Of a stretch of 64,000 nt of DNA, positions 1 to 7,493 are shown piece after piece. The position numbers were made by a program, and so were the translations under genes. The notes below the pieces were generated by a model, which saw only the letters and a program-made list of their open reading frames with translations, had not been told where the DNA came from and ran no database searches. The stretch is taken from NCBI RefSeq assembly GCF_004360225.1, contig NZ_SNUA01000003.1, positions 62,001 to 126,000 on the forward strand. Direction: 5' to 3'. The stretch is from Alcanivorax sp. 24 (GTDB lineage Bacteria > Pseudomonadota > Gammaproteobacteria > Pseudomonadales > Alcanivoracaceae). How positions within the stretch are numbered: position 1 is the stretch's first letter; every line of letters starts with the position of its first letter.

Positions 1-186
1 GGCACGCAAATGACGGGGAGGGCGGCGCAGCACATAGTCGTTGCCGTCGCGTTGGAAGCGTAGCAGTAAGTTCTGGGTGCCGCCGGCCAGCGGTTGCGGA
101 TTCTCGATCTCGCCTTTGCCCAGACCTTGCCGTTCCATCCAGGTGTTCAGTGCCCGCAGATCGACGAGCGATTGCCAGTCCTTCAT
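1..186 (-). CDS. Phosphotransferase family protein (APH-like), N-terminal fragment
   Basis: This is the first 62 codons of a gene that runs off the left edge. The ATG at 186 reads MKDWQSLVDLRALNTWM, followed by a glycine-rich LAGGTQN turn, a beta strand and YVLRRPP. That is the nucleotide-binding N-lobe pattern of aminoglycoside-phosphotransferase-like kinases. Such genes often sit beside acyl-CoA dehydrogenases, and some family members phosphorylate hydroxyacyl-CoAs; that role is inferred here. Only the N-lobe is visible, so catalytic residues cannot be checked. It lies on the same strand as the itaconate operon, 253 bp downstream of it, with a palindromic repeat between, so it may be a separate unit. 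Confidence 0.75.
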   Translation of the reverse strand, partial: MKDWQSLVDLRALNTWMERQGLGKGEIENPQPLAGGTQNLLLRFQRDGNDYVLRRPPRHLRA

Positions 187-350
187 TCCGCACCCACCGC
201 TGTTCTGGTTATGAGTCAGCCCGGTTAAGAGTCAACAGAGTAGCAGTGTCTCGGTAGGGGGCGGCATCGTCGGAAGCGACGAAGCTGTTGTTCTGGCGGG
301 AGGGAACTGGTGAAGAGGAGAAATAAACTTCGGAGGTCACTACAACGCCG

Positions 351-420
351 CTGTGGGAGCTTGCTTGCAAGCGAATGGGCTTCCGGGCCCCAAGATTCGC
401 TTGCAAACAAGCTCCCACAG
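351..420. repeat. 70-bp palindromic REP-like element
   Basis: A near-perfect inverted repeat starts CTGTGGGAGCTTG and ends CAAGCTCCCACAG. The arms (351-375 and 396-420) can form a stem of about 25 bp with one mismatch around a GC-rich loop. It resembles the GTGGGAGC-type repetitive extragenic palindromes common in Pseudomonas and relatives. It sits between the end of the citE-like gene and the phosphotransferase gene and may act as a transcript end or mRNA stabiliser. The rest of 187-439 shows nothing else recognisable. Confidence 0.85.
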
Positions 421-439
421 ATCGGACGCCTTGATGATT

Positions 440-1261
440 TTATTCCGCAGCGGCGATCAAGCGGCGGGCCCGTTGAATCACCGGTTCATCCACCATCTGC
501 CCGTCCAACTGGAAGGTGGCGCCGTGCTCGGCGACGCCGTTCACCACCCGGCGGGCCCATGCCAGTTGTTCATCGGTGGGAGAAAACGCCCGCCGTACCG
601 GTTCGATCTGCCCGGGATGGATGCAAAGCATCCCGGTGAACCCCATTTGTGCCGCCCGCAGCGCCACCGCCGCGACCTTTTCCGTGTTGCGGAAATCCGG
701 CTCCACGCTTTCAACCGGGCCGGCAAGACGATTAAGGCGGCTGTGTAGAATCAGCTGCGCGCGGCATTGGTCCAGGACGGTGACAGCGCCGTCGCTGCCG
801 GCTTCGGCACCCAGATCCAGACTCAGATCCAGGGCGCCGAAAGTGAGACGTTCAATGCCGTCGCAGGTGGCGATGCTTGGAATGTTGCTCACGCCGCGCA
901 CGCTCTCCACCAACGGCCACAGTGCTTTGCCGTCAAGGCGGGCGCGCTGAACATCCTCGGCGTTTTCGGCTTTCGGCAGCATGATTCCCGTTACCGCGTC
1001 GGCGTGGGAACACAGGGCAAGATCCGCCTCGAAGTGGTCCGTACCGGCGCCGTTCGTACGCACGAACAAGGGGGCCGAGGCATGTTCGAGGAAATCGGCC
1101 AGGGCGCGGCGTGCCTCGGCTTTATCCGTTTCCGCCACGGCGTCTTCAAGATCGATGATCACCAGGTCCGCGCCGCTGGCCTGAGCTTTGGCCACCCGCT
1201 CAAGGCGGGTGGCGGGCACGAACAGCATGGTGCGGGCATCGCGGGACGCTCTCGAGGCCAT
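440..1261 (-). CDS. ccl: CitE-like CoA ester lyase, probable (S)-citramalyl-CoA lyase
   Basis: A protein of 273 residues in the HpcH/HpaI aldolase / citrate lyase beta family (TIM barrel). The N-terminal LFVPATR, the IDLEDAV strand carrying the metal-binding acidic residues and the late CIHPGQI motif are all present. In itaconate catabolism the enzyme cleaves citramalyl-CoA to acetyl-CoA and pyruvate. The assignment rests on family and on order: it is the last gene of an operon with the arrangement of P. aeruginosa PA0878-PA0883, where the CitE-like PA0883 is Ccl. Its ATG follows the upstream CoA-transferase stop directly (TGAATG), which suggests translational coupling. A malyl-CoA or methylmalyl-CoA lyase cannot be excluded from sequence alone. 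Confidence 0.85.
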   Translation of the reverse strand: MASRASRDARTMLFVPATRLERVAKAQASGADLVIIDLEDAVAETDKAEARRALADFLEHASAPLFVRTNGAGTDHFEADLALCSHADAVTGIMLPKAENAEDVQRARLDGKALWPLVESVRGVSNIPSIATCDGIERLTFGALDLSLDLGAEAGSDGAVTVLDQCRAQLILHSRLNRLAGPVESVEPDFRNTEKVAAVALRAAQMGFTGMLCIHPGQIEPVRRAFSPTDEQLAWARRVVNGVAEHGATFQLDGQMVDEPVIQRARRLIAAAE

Positions 1262-2458
1262 TCAAATCACTCCCGTTTGTTGGAACTGTTGAATATCGGC
1301 GTCACCGTAACCGAGTTCGGTGAGGATGGCCGCGCTGTGTTCGCCCAGGTCCGGGACGGCGTCCATACGCGGCTGGAATGCATTGCTGGCTCCGGGAGGA
1401 AGCAATGCCGGCAAGGGCCCCTTGGGACTGCCGATCTCGGTCCAGCGTTGTCGGGCGGCCAGTTGCGGATGATGCCAGACGCCGTGCATGTCGTTGACGT
1501 GGGCGTTGGCGATGCGGGCCTGGTCCAGGCGGCGGATTACTTCCTCCGCGTCCAGTTCCGCGAACACCCCGAGGATCAGCGATTTCAGCGCGGCCCGGTT
1601 ATGCACTCGCTGAGAGTTGGAAGCGAAACGTTCATCGTCGGCCAGTTCCGTTTGCAGCAGGACCTGCTCGCAGAATACTCGCCATTCTCGTTCATTCTGC
1701 AGCCCCAGCATCACGGTGCCACCATCGCCAGTGTCGAATGGACCATAAGGGTAGATGGTGGCGTGGGCGGCGCCGGTGCGCGGCGGTGGTTCAGCGCCTT
1801 CGAAGGCGTAGTAGAGCGGATAGTTCATCCATTCCACCAGGCTCTCCAACATGGAAACGTCGATGCGACTGCCCTTACCGGTGTTCTGACGCAGCAGCAG
1901 GGCGTTGAGAATATGAGTGTAAGCGTACATACCGGCGGAAATGTCGGCGATGGAACAACCGGCCTTGGCCATGTCGTCCGGGGTGCCGGTGACGGACAGA
2001 AAACCGCCCTCGCTCTGGATCAAAAGATCGTAGGCTTTTTTATCCTGGTAAGGGCCGCCTTCACCGTAACCAGAGATGTCGCAGACGATCAGTTTGGGGA
2101 AGCGCTCATGGAGTGCTTCGAACGACAGGCCAAGGCGGGCGGCGGCGCCGGGAGCCAGGTTCTGCACCAGGACGTCGGCCTGCTCAAGCAGGCGCTCCAA
2201 TACCGGCGTGGCGGTATCGTGCTTCAGGTCCAGCGTGAGGCTTTCCTTGGAACGGTTGGTCCAGACAAAGTGGGAAGCCAGACCATGGACCCGCTCATCA
2301 TAGCCACGGGCAAAATCACCGACGCCGGGACGCTCCACTTTGATCACCCGTGCGCCCATGTCCGCCAGTTGGCGGGTGCAGAATGGCGCGGCGATGGCAT
2401 GTTCCAGACTGACCACGGTGATACCGTCCAGGGGCCGGGGAGAAGCGGCAATACTCAT
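1262..2458 (-). CDS. ict: CaiB/BaiF family CoA-transferase, probable itaconate CoA-transferase
   Basis: A class III CoA-transferase of 398 residues, a usual length. The start MSIAASPRPLDG is chosen because GTAGGAG lies just upstream. Family motifs include VISLEH-like VVSLEHAIAAP near residue 16, the KVERPG strand and KAYDLLIQSEGG, whose Asp144 matches the catalytic Asp that forms the acyl-anhydride in formyl-CoA transferase. The proposed reaction is CoA transfer from a donor such as succinyl-CoA to itaconate. It is coupled to the lyase gene without spacing and preceded by the MmgE/PrpD gene, the same order as in the P. aeruginosa operon. Specificity for itaconate over mesaconate or another dicarboxylate is inferred from context. 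Confidence 0.85.
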   Translation of the reverse strand: MSIAASPRPLDGITVVSLEHAIAAPFCTRQLADMGARVIKVERPGVGDFARGYDERVHGLASHFVWTNRSKESLTLDLKHDTATPVLERLLEQADVLVQNLAPGAAARLGLSFEALHERFPKLIVCDISGYGEGGPYQDKKAYDLLIQSEGGFLSVTGTPDDMAKAGCSIADISAGMYAYTHILNALLLRQNTGKGSRIDVSMLESLVEWMNYPLYYAFEGAEPPPRTGAAHATIYPYGPFDTGDGGTVMLGLQNEREWRVFCEQVLLQTELADDERFASNSQRVHNRAALKSLILGVFAELDAEEVIRRLDQARIANAHVNDMHGVWHHPQLAARQRWTEIGSPKGPLPALLPPGASNAFQPRMDAVPDLGEHSAAILTELGYGDADIQQFQQTGVI

Positions 2459-2553
2459 TCTTGTTGCTCCTACAGCTAGCTGCAATGGGCGCTGGCTCTG
2501 GCGAAGCCGGCCAGCTGCCTCGGGATGCGGCGTGTATTCCGCATCCTCATGGT

Positions 2554-3906
2554 TCAGATCAAAGGGGTAACGCTGTCGGCGTCGTGCAGCGTCCAGACCC
2601 GTTCGATGGCGGCGCCCATGGCGTCCTCGGAAAGGCCACCGGCGAAACGCGCCAGTCGGCGGAATTTATCTTCCAGTTCCGGCCGGCTGAGGGTGTTGCC
2701 AGGGTCGCCTTTGGGCTCATCGATACTGCCATGCAGGGTGCGGCCATCCCGGGTGACCACATCCACCCGGCCGAGCCAGCGCGCCGGATAGGCCCCATCC
2801 ACTTCCGCATCCAACTGCATCGTGACCTTGTCACGAAAGGCTGCGACCGCGGCATCGTCCAGCGGAATCCGGTGGAACTCCGTAAGCCCGGCGTGGCCGT
2901 GCAACGCAATCAGGCCAAGCACCGTTCCCATGGAAAACTTGGCCTGGTGGATGGTGGCGGGAACGTCCACGCGGCCGAGCACATCGATGGCGCCCTGGTG
3001 TACCCGGGCGGTGACGGATTCGATGTCGTTCGCCTTGAGATCGTGTTCCCGCATCACCGCCAGCAGGGCATCCGCCGCCGGGTGAGTATGGCGGCAGGAG
3101 GCGTGGAACTTGAACGAGGTTTCCGCCAGCGCCCAGCGCTCTCCGAGGCGGTCATTGAGAAAACGGGCATCGGCATCCCGGGAAAAGCCGGCGGCAAGCC
3201 CCTGATCGCCTTCAAGGATATTGCGTGCTCCGGTCAGCCCGTCGGCGGTGAGACAGGCGGCCAGCACGCCGTCCGCCGCTGCCTTGGCGGTGTGCAGTTG
3301 TTTGGAGTCGGCGGCGTCGCGCAGGAATTCCCATAGGCCCGAGGCCTGGGTGCCCGCGCTGCCGAGAAGATTGATGAACCCGTCCTGGTCCAGTTCCAGA
3401 ATTTTTCCGGCGGCCACCGCCGCCGCCAGTGTGCCGACGGTGCCGGTGGTATGGAAAATACGGTAGTGGGAGCGCCCCAGGAATTCGCCGATGCGAATGC
3501 CTGCCTCGTAGCCGGCCACCGAGGCAACGATCAGGTCGCGGCCGCTTTTGCCCTGTTCCTGAGCCATGGCCAGGGCGGCGGGGAACACCACGGTGGCCGG
3601 GTGCAGTACCGAACTGTTGTGCAGATCATCCTGTTCCACCACATGAGACGCGGCGCCGTTGACCAGCGCGGCGAAGTACGCGGAAGTGTCGGTGCCGTCC
3701 ACCAGGTTCTGGGCAAGACCGGAAGCAGGCCCCATGCGCCGCGCATAACCGGCGAACAGAGGGATCGGATGCTGACCGCCGCCAGCGATCAGGGACGCGA
3801 GCCAGTCGAGGAACAGATCCTCGGCGCGGGCCACCACCGCTTCCGGCAGATCCTCATAGCGTAGTTCGGCGAGAAACGAGGCCAGGGCCCGGGTTGCGTC
3901 GCTCAT
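2554..3906 (-). CDS. MmgE/PrpD family protein of the itaconate operon
   Basis: A protein of 450 residues with the two-domain MmgE/PrpD fold known from 2-methylcitrate dehydratase and cis-aconitate decarboxylase. The start MSDATRALASFL has AAGGAG 6 bases upstream. Family-typical stretches include the ASHVVEQDDLHN segment early on and FKFHASCRHTHPAADAL in the second half. The equivalent gene (PA0881) lies in the P. aeruginosa itaconate operon, where its reaction is not settled. Isomerisation or decarboxylation of a C5/C6 unsaturated acid is plausible. It lies 95 bp upstream of the CoA-transferase and 26 bp downstream of the acyl-CoA dehydrogenase on the same strand. Confidence 0.85.
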   Translation of the reverse strand: MSDATRALASFLAELRYEDLPEAVVARAEDLFLDWLASLIAGGGQHPIPLFAGYARRMGPASGLAQNLVDGTDTSAYFAALVNGAASHVVEQDDLHNSSVLHPATVVFPAALAMAQEQGKSGRDLIVASVAGYEAGIRIGEFLGRSHYRIFHTTGTVGTLAAAVAAGKILELDQDGFINLLGSAGTQASGLWEFLRDAADSKQLHTAKAAADGVLAACLTADGLTGARNILEGDQGLAAGFSRDADARFLNDRLGERWALAETSFKFHASCRHTHPAADALLAVMREHDLKANDIESVTARVHQGAIDVLGRVDVPATIHQAKFSMGTVLGLIALHGHAGLTEFHRIPLDDAAVAAFRDKVTMQLDAEVDGAYPARWLGRVDVVTRDGRTLHGSIDEPKGDPGNTLSRPELEDKFRRLARFAGGLSEDAMGAAIERVWTLHDADSVTPLI

Positions 3907-3932
3907 GTTCGCTCCTTGCAAAGACCGTGTGT

Positions 3933-5096
3933 TTAGAATGAGCGCGGCAGTTCGAGCAGATGCTCGGCCACGTAAGAGAGAATCAGGTTGGTGGAAATCG
4001 GCGCCACCTGATACAGGCGGGTTTCACGGAACTTCCGCTCCACGTCGTATTCGCAGGCGAAGCCGAAGCCGCCATGGGTTTGCAAGCACACGTTGGCGGC
4101 TTCCCAGGACGCCTTGGCGGCCAGGTATTTGGCCATGTTGGCGGCGGCGCCGGCGTTGAGGCCGGAATCGTATTGCTCGCAGGCCCGCCAGCGCATCAGG
4201 TCGGCGGCTTCCACTTCGATGTGCGCTTCGGCGATCGGGAATTGAATGCCCTGGTTTTTGCCGATCGGGCGACCGAACACTTCCCGGTCGCGGGCATAGC
4301 GGCTGGCCTTGTCGATGAACCAGCGGCCGTCGCCGATGCACTCGGCGGCGATCAACGTGCGCTCGGCATTGAGGCCATCAAGAATGTAGCGGAACCCTTT
4401 GCCTTCCTCACCGATCAAGGCGTCAGCGGGAATTTCCAGATTGTCGAAGAACAGCTCATTGGTAACGTGATGCACCATGTTGGCGATCGGTTGAACCGTC
4501 ATGCCATTGCCGATGGCCTGATGCAAGTCCACCAGGAAGATGGACATGCCGTCGGTTTTCTTCTTTACCTGATCCAGTGGAGTGGTGCGTGCCAGCAGGA
4601 TCATCAGGTCGGAATGCTGGATGCGGGATATCCACACCTTCTGACCATTGATCACGTAGCGATCGCCCTTGCGCACAGCGGTGGTTTTGATCTTGGTGGT
4701 GTCGGTGCCGGTGGTCGGTTCGGTGACGCCCATGGATTGCAGGCGCAGCTCGCCGCAGGCGATGCGCGGCAGATAATGATCTTTCTGTTCGGCGGAACCG
4801 TTACGCAGCAGCGTGAACATGTTGTACATCTGACCATGCACGGTGCCGGAGTTGCCGCCGCAGCGATTTACTTCTTCCAGAATCACCGAGGCTTCCGCCA
4901 GACCCAGGCCGGAACCGCCATACTCCTCCGGAATCATCGCCGCCAGCCATCCGGCCTGGGTCAGCGCGGTGACGAACTCCTCTGGAAAATCCTGGCGTTC
5001 ATCGACGCCACGCCAATAGGCGTCGTCGAACCCGGCGCACAGGCCGCGTACACCATCACGAATGGCGTCCAGGGCTTCTTTATCGTACTGAATCAT
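3933..5096 (-). CDS. Acyl-CoA dehydrogenase of the itaconate operon (PA0879-like)
   Basis: A flavoprotein of 387 residues with a complete acyl-CoA dehydrogenase fold: N-terminal helical domain, central beta domain with MGVTEPTTGTDT and WISRI, and C-terminal helical domain with THGGFGF. The position that is Glu in the common YEGT motif is Gln363 here (LYQVAP). A Glu in NAER (Glu245) sits where the long-chain and isovaleryl enzymes keep their catalytic base, so activity is likely retained. Its ATG overlaps the hydratase stop by one base (TAATG arrangement), which means tight coupling. Its P. aeruginosa counterpart PA0879 is in the same operon, but its substrate is not established. Confidence 0.85.
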   Translation of the reverse strand: MIQYDKEALDAIRDGVRGLCAGFDDAYWRGVDERQDFPEEFVTALTQAGWLAAMIPEEYGGSGLGLAEASVILEEVNRCGGNSGTVHGQMYNMFTLLRNGSAEQKDHYLPRIACGELRLQSMGVTEPTTGTDTTKIKTTAVRKGDRYVINGQKVWISRIQHSDLMILLARTTPLDQVKKKTDGMSIFLVDLHQAIGNGMTVQPIANMVHHVTNELFFDNLEIPADALIGEEGKGFRYILDGLNAERTLIAAECIGDGRWFIDKASRYARDREVFGRPIGKNQGIQFPIAEAHIEVEAADLMRWRACEQYDSGLNAGAAANMAKYLAAKASWEAANVCLQTHGGFGFACEYDVERKFRETRLYQVAPISTNLILSYVAEHLLELPRSF

Positions 5097-5932
5097 TAAC
5101 CGATCTCCTCGAACTCAACTTCACCGGCATGGGCCTGGCCCTGTTCGTTGCCGGCCATGACCCGGGCAACCCCGGGGGACTCAATAACACCGCCGACCTG
5201 AAAGGGTTCGGGGGCGATCAACGGGCGCATGCCCCGGTAGCGGAATACCCTGGCGATCTTGTCCGGGTTGGCCTGATGAAACGCGCGCATTACCAGCGTG
5301 GCGATCAGGGGGCCATGAACCACCAACCCTGGATAACCCTCCTCACCGGTGGTGTAGGGCCAGTCGTAATGGATGCGGTGGGAATTGAACGTCACCGCGG
5401 AATAGCGGAACAGCAGGGTGGCTTCCGGCTCAATGGTCTCGGCCCACTGCAGTTCCGGCATCGGCTCGCCGCTGGAGGCTTTCAGCGGGACCGGTTCACG
5501 GTAAACAATGTCCTGCCGTTCGCTCACTTTCTCCTCACCGTCCTGAAGGTAGCGGTGCCGTACGGTGATGAAGGTCAGTGAACCACTGCGGCCGTGCTTT
5601 TCCTTGATGTCCTCGATTCGGCTGTGTCGTTGTGCCGGCACACCGGCACGCAGCGGGTTGTTGAAACGCACTTCTCCGCCGGCCCACATGCGTTGGCAGT
5701 CACGAATCGGCGGCAGGAAATCGCCGGGGAGGGGATGGCCGTCGGGCCCCAGAGTGTCCATGCCGGAAACCGGTTGAAAGAACGCCCATTGCCACAGACA
5801 GGGAAGGGGATCTCCGGTATTCAGGGTAGTACCGCCAAGTGTGGCGGTGACCCGGGCGAGAGCGTGAAGATCCAGGCTATCGTCCTGGACCTGCTCCTTG
5901 CCCAGCCAATTGTTCGCGTTATCCAAGGCCAT
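5096..5932 (-). CDS. ich: MaoC-type (FAS1-like hot-dog) hydratase, probable itaconyl-CoA hydratase
   Basis: A double hot-dog hydratase of 278 residues from the ATG at 5932, which has GGAG 7 bases upstream. An in-frame reading continues upstream through the operator, but that extension is rejected. The second half holds NSHRIHYDWPY and the GLVVHGPL motif; Asn183, His188 and Asp190 match the hydratase active-site segment. The family includes mesaconyl-C4-CoA, 3-methylfumaryl-CoA and itaconyl-CoA hydratases. As first gene of the operon and homologue in position of PA0878, it should hydrate itaconyl-CoA to citramalyl-CoA. Transcription is probably controlled at the GTATAC palindromes at 6036-6056. 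Confidence 0.87.
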   Translation of the reverse strand: MALDNANNWLGKEQVQDDSLDLHALARVTATLGGTTLNTGDPLPCLWQWAFFQPVSGMDTLGPDGHPLPGDFLPPIRDCQRMWAGGEVRFNNPLRAGVPAQRHSRIEDIKEKHGRSGSLTFITVRHRYLQDGEEKVSERQDIVYREPVPLKASSGEPMPELQWAETIEPEATLLFRYSAVTFNSHRIHYDWPYTTGEEGYPGLVVHGPLIATLVMRAFHQANPDKIARVFRYRGMRPLIAPEPFQVGGVIESPGVARVMAGNEQGQAHAGEVEFEEIG

Positions 5933-6035
5933 GCGCAGGCTCCGCATATAGGTATGAACAGGCATATAAAAAGAAATCGAACCGCCTGCGGGTCCTGTGA
6001 CGGGAGCGCATTGGGCGGTGGAACCGATTTGATTT

Positions 6036-6056
6036 TGTATACGGTATACAGTATAC
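6036..6056. promoter_or_regulatory. Triple GTATAC operator upstream of the itaconate operon
   Basis: TGTATACGGTATACA (6036-6050) is a perfect 15-bp palindrome apart from its centre base, and a third GTATAC follows at 6051-6056. The three hexamers are spaced exactly 7 bp apart. The 15-mer is the exact reverse complement of the site at 15783-15797 in front of the GntR gene. FCD-type GntR regulators often bind TGTATACA-like palindromes. The site lies 104 bp upstream of ich and also in the intergenic region of the divergent AraC gene. Confidence 0.75.
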
Positions 6057-6235
6057 ATTGATCACGCAACAGAAAAGCGAGCTTGCCGTTTCCTGATCAC
6101 GGCGGGTTTGGCGGAAAAGTACAGAGACGCGCCGGCGGCTCCCCGTCAGTGTCGGATTCGGCCAAGCAAGGCAGGCGCTAACAACAAATACCAATGGTGG
6201 ACCGGCCCGGTCTGGTTCCACCGCGGAGGACAGTG

Positions 6236-7300
6236 ATGAATATCCGGTTTGACGGCTCGGCGATGACCACCAGTCATACCATTTCCATTCATCATGTGGA
6301 GCAAATGCTGGCGGGCGCGTGCCGACACGGCCTGGACCCGGAGCCGGTGATGCAACGCGCGGGGATCCCGGTGCGTTTGCTGAAATCACCCTTGTCCCGG
6401 GTGTCCCAGGACCAGTACGCGCGATTGATGTATCTGCTGCGGCGGGATCTTCGTGATGAGTTTTTCGGCCTGTGCAGCCATCCGGTCCCGTTGGGCGCTT
6501 TCGCCCACATGTGTCAGGACCTGATTCAGTGCGAGACCCTGGGGGATGCGCTGCGGCGTGGTTTCACATTCTATCACCTGCTGCTGAAGGACTTCGTGCC
6601 GCGACTGGTGGTGAAAGGTGAAACCGCTCACGTCTGCGTCCGCGACCAGGCCGGCGAACCGGGCTGCCTCAGTTACGCCAAACGGATGTTCATGTTCTTC
6701 ACCTGGGGCGTGTCTTCCTGGCTGGCGGCACGCCGGATTCCCTTGCAACAGGTCAGCTACCAGGACATGGGTGATGGCAAAAGCAATCGTATTCATCTGA
6801 TCTTCGATGCGCCCCTGAAAGCCAACGACAACTGCTTCGGCTTTACTTTCGAATCGCGCTGGCTGGAATTACCGGTGGTGCAGAACCGCCTGAGTCTGAC
6901 CTCGTTCCTGCGCCAGGCGCCGGCCAATTTGCTGGTGCGTTATAGGGACGAAACCTCTTGTAGTGAGCGGATCCGGCGTTTGCTTCGGCGCCATCTGAGT
7001 TCCGGATTGCCAACCTTGGAAGAGGTCGGGTCGGTGCTGGGGATGACACCACAAACGGTGCGCCGGCGCCTGCGTGATGAAGGGCAGTGCTATCAGGGAC
7101 TGAAGGACAACCTGCGTTGTGACGCGGCGATCGAGTATCTGTCGCGTCCGGATCTGAATCTGGTGGACGTGGCATCCAAATTGGGATTTTCCGAGCTCAG
7201 CACCTTTCATCGCGCGTTCAAGAAATGGACTGGCCTGCCGCCGGGAGAGTACCGCTATACCCGGCTGAGAGCGGCCCGCCCCTATCTGAACATGCAATGA
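6236..7300 (+). CDS. AraC-family transcriptional regulator (arabinose-binding-like N domain)
   Basis: A protein of 354 residues. The ATG at 6236 is preferred because GGAGGA lies 6 bases upstream. The N-terminal two thirds have the ligand-binding region typical of OruR/FeaR-like members (PLGAFAHMCQDLIQC, FTWGVSSWLAARRIPL). The C-terminal 95 residues hold two helix-turn-helix motifs, ending in VASKLGFSELSTFHRAFKKWTGLPPGEYR. It is divergent from the itaconate operon and precedes the acyl-CoA catabolic genes that start at 7494 on the same strand, so it most likely activates the latter. The inducer is unknown. Confidence 0.9.
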   Translation: MNIRFDGSAMTTSHTISIHHVEQMLAGACRHGLDPEPVMQRAGIPVRLLKSPLSRVSQDQYARLMYLLRRDLRDEFFGLCSHPVPLGAFAHMCQDLIQCETLGDALRRGFTFYHLLLKDFVPRLVVKGETAHVCVRDQAGEPGCLSYAKRMFMFFTWGVSSWLAARRIPLQQVSYQDMGDGKSNRIHLIFDAPLKANDNCFGFTFESRWLELPVVQNRLSLTSFLRQAPANLLVRYRDETSCSERIRRLLRRHLSSGLPTLEEVGSVLGMTPQTVRRRLRDEGQCYQGLKDNLRCDAAIEYLSRPDLNLVDVASKLGFSELSTFHRAFKKWTGLPPGEYRYTRLRAARPYLNMQ

Positions 7301-7493
7301 TGAAAAGACTTGGCCAAATCCATCGCCGGAGCCCTTGTGTGAGCATTCAGGGGAACGAAATGGCCAATGGTTTTGATGGTGATGGCCATTGGTCGTGTCG
7401 CGACCGTTGGGCATTCTGAGCACAACAAAAACAGCCAACGGCAAGACGGTTTTTCGGTGACATGCGCGCCGCCCCCTGCCGAGGAGAATATCA

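Noticed and set aside
767-2479. A 570-codon open frame on the plus strand opposite the CoA-transferase and lyase genes
   Set aside because: It is antisense to two genes with clear family motifs; its own translation is rich in His, Gln and Gly with no domain pattern, the usual shadow frame in high-GC DNA.
5933-6058. N-terminal extension of the ich protein through the GTATAC operator
   Set aside because: The extra 42 residues are encoded by operator DNA, have no ribosome site, and the ATG at 5932 has GGAG at good spacing and gives the usual family length.
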